From positions 10,871-16,630 of the forward strand of contig JAOZLU010000091.1 in the NCBI GenBank assembly GCA_029934695.1: a stretch of DNA of 5,760 nt. The letters are read 5' to 3'. The notes beneath the pieces are model-generated. The model was not told the origin of the DNA. It saw only the letters and a list, made by a program, of their open reading frames with translations, and did not search any database. Positions 4,986 through 5,760 of this stretch are shown here, in pieces; position 1 is the stretch's first letter; every line of letters starts with the position of its first letter. Source of the stretch: Desulfobacterales bacterium (GTDB lineage Bacteria > Desulfobacterota > Desulfobacteria > Desulfobacterales > 4be13). The position numbers and the translations under genes were made by a program.

Positions 4986-5678
4986 CTAAATTTTAGGGTA
5001 TAGAGTGTTTACAACATAATCAAACACTTCAAGACCGAAGCTTTTTAATTTTGCAACTTCCATATCCTTTCCAGTTGGAACATGAATAAAAAAGGATAGC
5101 TTTTTATGTCCGGTACGAACGGATAAGAGGGTGTACAACATTTGCTCACATATATAGCCATCTGCATTACGACTAAGTTTAGTGGGATAGCCCATATTAT
5201 TCAAACGGTTCTTTAACTCGCGACACAATTCAACACTATTCTTCCTTTCGTCTTTTCTAGGATATTTGGTACGAAGATTTTGCGAAATACCAATCTTCTG
5301 CTTCTGCTTTGTTAAAAAATTATTCGGATCAGCTTTTAGCTCTATTTCAAATTTCTTTGAACCCTCCCCAAATGCTATCCAGATATCCGGCCTATAAATT
5401 AAGGAAGCCCTTGTAGTTAATATACTGAATATCTCCTCTGTAAAGGGCTTATTATTTGACACATACCTACTTTCTACTTCCTTCTCCTTCCCAAGCTCAT
5501 AGGTAGATTCCCATGCAACTTTCAATTCCATAGCTTTCAATTCCACCTTCTTATTGCCCGTACGTTTTTTTCTAATATAATCTGCCACGGTCCAAGAAGC
5601 ATTGAGATTGACTTTTTTTCTCTCACCGAAAGGTTCAAAACCGGTCACCACAACAACGGGTTTTGAAATAGTTGTCAT
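4986..5678 (-). CDS. Divergent pyroglutamyl-peptidase I-like (peptidase family C15 fold) protein
   Basis: This is a 230-residue protein, slightly longer than typical C15 enzymes (about 200-220). The N terminus V-V-V-V-T-G-F-E-P-F-G at 8-18 matches the family signature that includes the two phenylalanines of the pyroglutamyl pocket (Phe14, Phe17), followed by N-A-S-W at 26-29. The Cys-His part of the active site is recognisable: S-R-N-A-D-G-Y-I-C at 169-177 with Cys177, and F-I-H-V-P at 197-201 with His199. By my alignment, the catalytic Glu of the G-x-x-G-x-x-x-x-(I/V)-x-x-E motif falls on Lys115 (segment 104-116), with Glu113 two residues away. Known members remove N-terminal pyroglutamate from peptides in the cytoplasm; the changed motif suggests another substrate. 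No signal peptide is present. The ATG is supported by AAGGAG. The lipoprotein gene lies downstream, and a truncated paralogue lies beyond it. The fold call is firm; the activity and an effector role are uncertain. Confidence 0.85.
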   Translation of the reverse strand: MTTISKPVVVVTGFEPFGERKKVNLNASWTVADYIRKKRTGNKKVELKAMELKVAWESTYELGKEKEVESRYVSNNKPFTEEIFSILTTRASLIYRPDIWIAFGEGSKKFEIELKADPNNFLTKQKQKIGISQNLRTKYPRKDERKNSVELCRELKNRLNNMGYPTKLSRNADGYICEQMLYTLLSVRTGHKKLSFFIHVPTGKDMEVAKLKSFGLEVFDYVVNTLYPKI

Positions 5679-5713
5679 AGTCTTTCTCCTTTCTCCTTCC
5701 TTTCATAACGCAT
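5675..5713 (-). other. Leader of the C15-like gene with shared decamer and short overlapping frame
   Basis: The region carries ATGCGTTATG (5713-5704), identical to the decamer before the M23 gene, then a purine-rich ribosome-binding stretch. Read as codons from that ATG it gives M-R-Y-E-R-K-E-K-G-E-R-L and stops at a TGA overlapping the gene's own ATG, closely matching H-Y-E-R-R-K-K-G-E-R-P before the truncated paralogue. The same frame stays open to the window edge at 5760, so it might be the end of a longer frame. The conservation may reflect only the nucleotide leader. Confidence 0.35.
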
Positions 5714-5760
5714 GTTGTGAAATTCCGCCTCATACAGCACCAAAAGGCAAAGTTTCAGTT

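Noticed and set aside
1..5760. CRISPR array, tRNA, rRNA, transposase, integrase or riboswitch
   Set aside because: I saw no regularly spaced repeats with unique spacers, no tRNA- or rRNA-like conserved segments and no transposase or integrase motifs in any frame.

Overview
The window looks like an accessory region of a Gram-negative (diderm) bacterium: it encodes two predicted outer-membrane-type lipoproteins and several paralogous fragments, and it carries short dispersed repeats of the kind seen in large, repeat-rich genomes. I cannot fix the taxon from sequence alone; a Desulfobacterota-like genome is only an impression. Every gene I can support is on the minus strand, so transcription runs from high to low coordinates.

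Layout, in transcription order. (1) 5678-4986: a divergent pyroglutamyl-peptidase I (C15-fold) protein. A 120-bp segment with inverted-repeat ends follows (4980-4861), then a small lipoprotein (4849-4484). (2) 4424-4161: a truncated paralogue of the C15 gene, keeping only its first ~80 codons. (3) 4148-3126 and 3124-2075: a complete type II restriction-modification pair, a C5-cytosine DNA methyltransferase and a BsuBI/PstI-family endonuclease. (4) 2076-1958: two and a half copies of a 51-bp repeat that abut the endonuclease stop codon. (5) 1938-1718: a deleted, frameshifted copy of the small lipoprotein gene. (6) 1632-901: a peptidoglycan-binding/M23 metallopeptidase protein without a signal peptide, followed by a second lipoprotein (833-174). 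(7) 23-1: the probable start of another gene that leaves the window.

The main picture is a row of two-gene modules, each a hydrolase without a Sec signal followed by a lipoprotein. This is the layout expected of secreted effector/periplasmic immunity pairs, for example type VI secretion cargo. That role is inference: no secretion genes are visible here. A second C15-lipoprotein module has been interrupted. Its hydrolase fragment lies on one side of the restriction-modification genes and its lipoprotein remnant on the other, so the cassette appears to have entered and partly replaced that module. The remnant is a mosaic: 154 bp are identical to the intact lipoprotein gene, and the part beyond a 136-bp deletion differs by about 10%.

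Short shared sequences stitch the modules together. They are a 26-bp repeat encoding M-N/S-ILIV in tiny upstream frames that end at or just before the next gene's start, a decamer ATGCGTTATG upstream of two hydrolase genes, and a hairpin-forming GGGTT...AACCC repeat. The strongest candidates for something new are the C15-fold hydrolase/lipoprotein pair and the repeated leader sequences.
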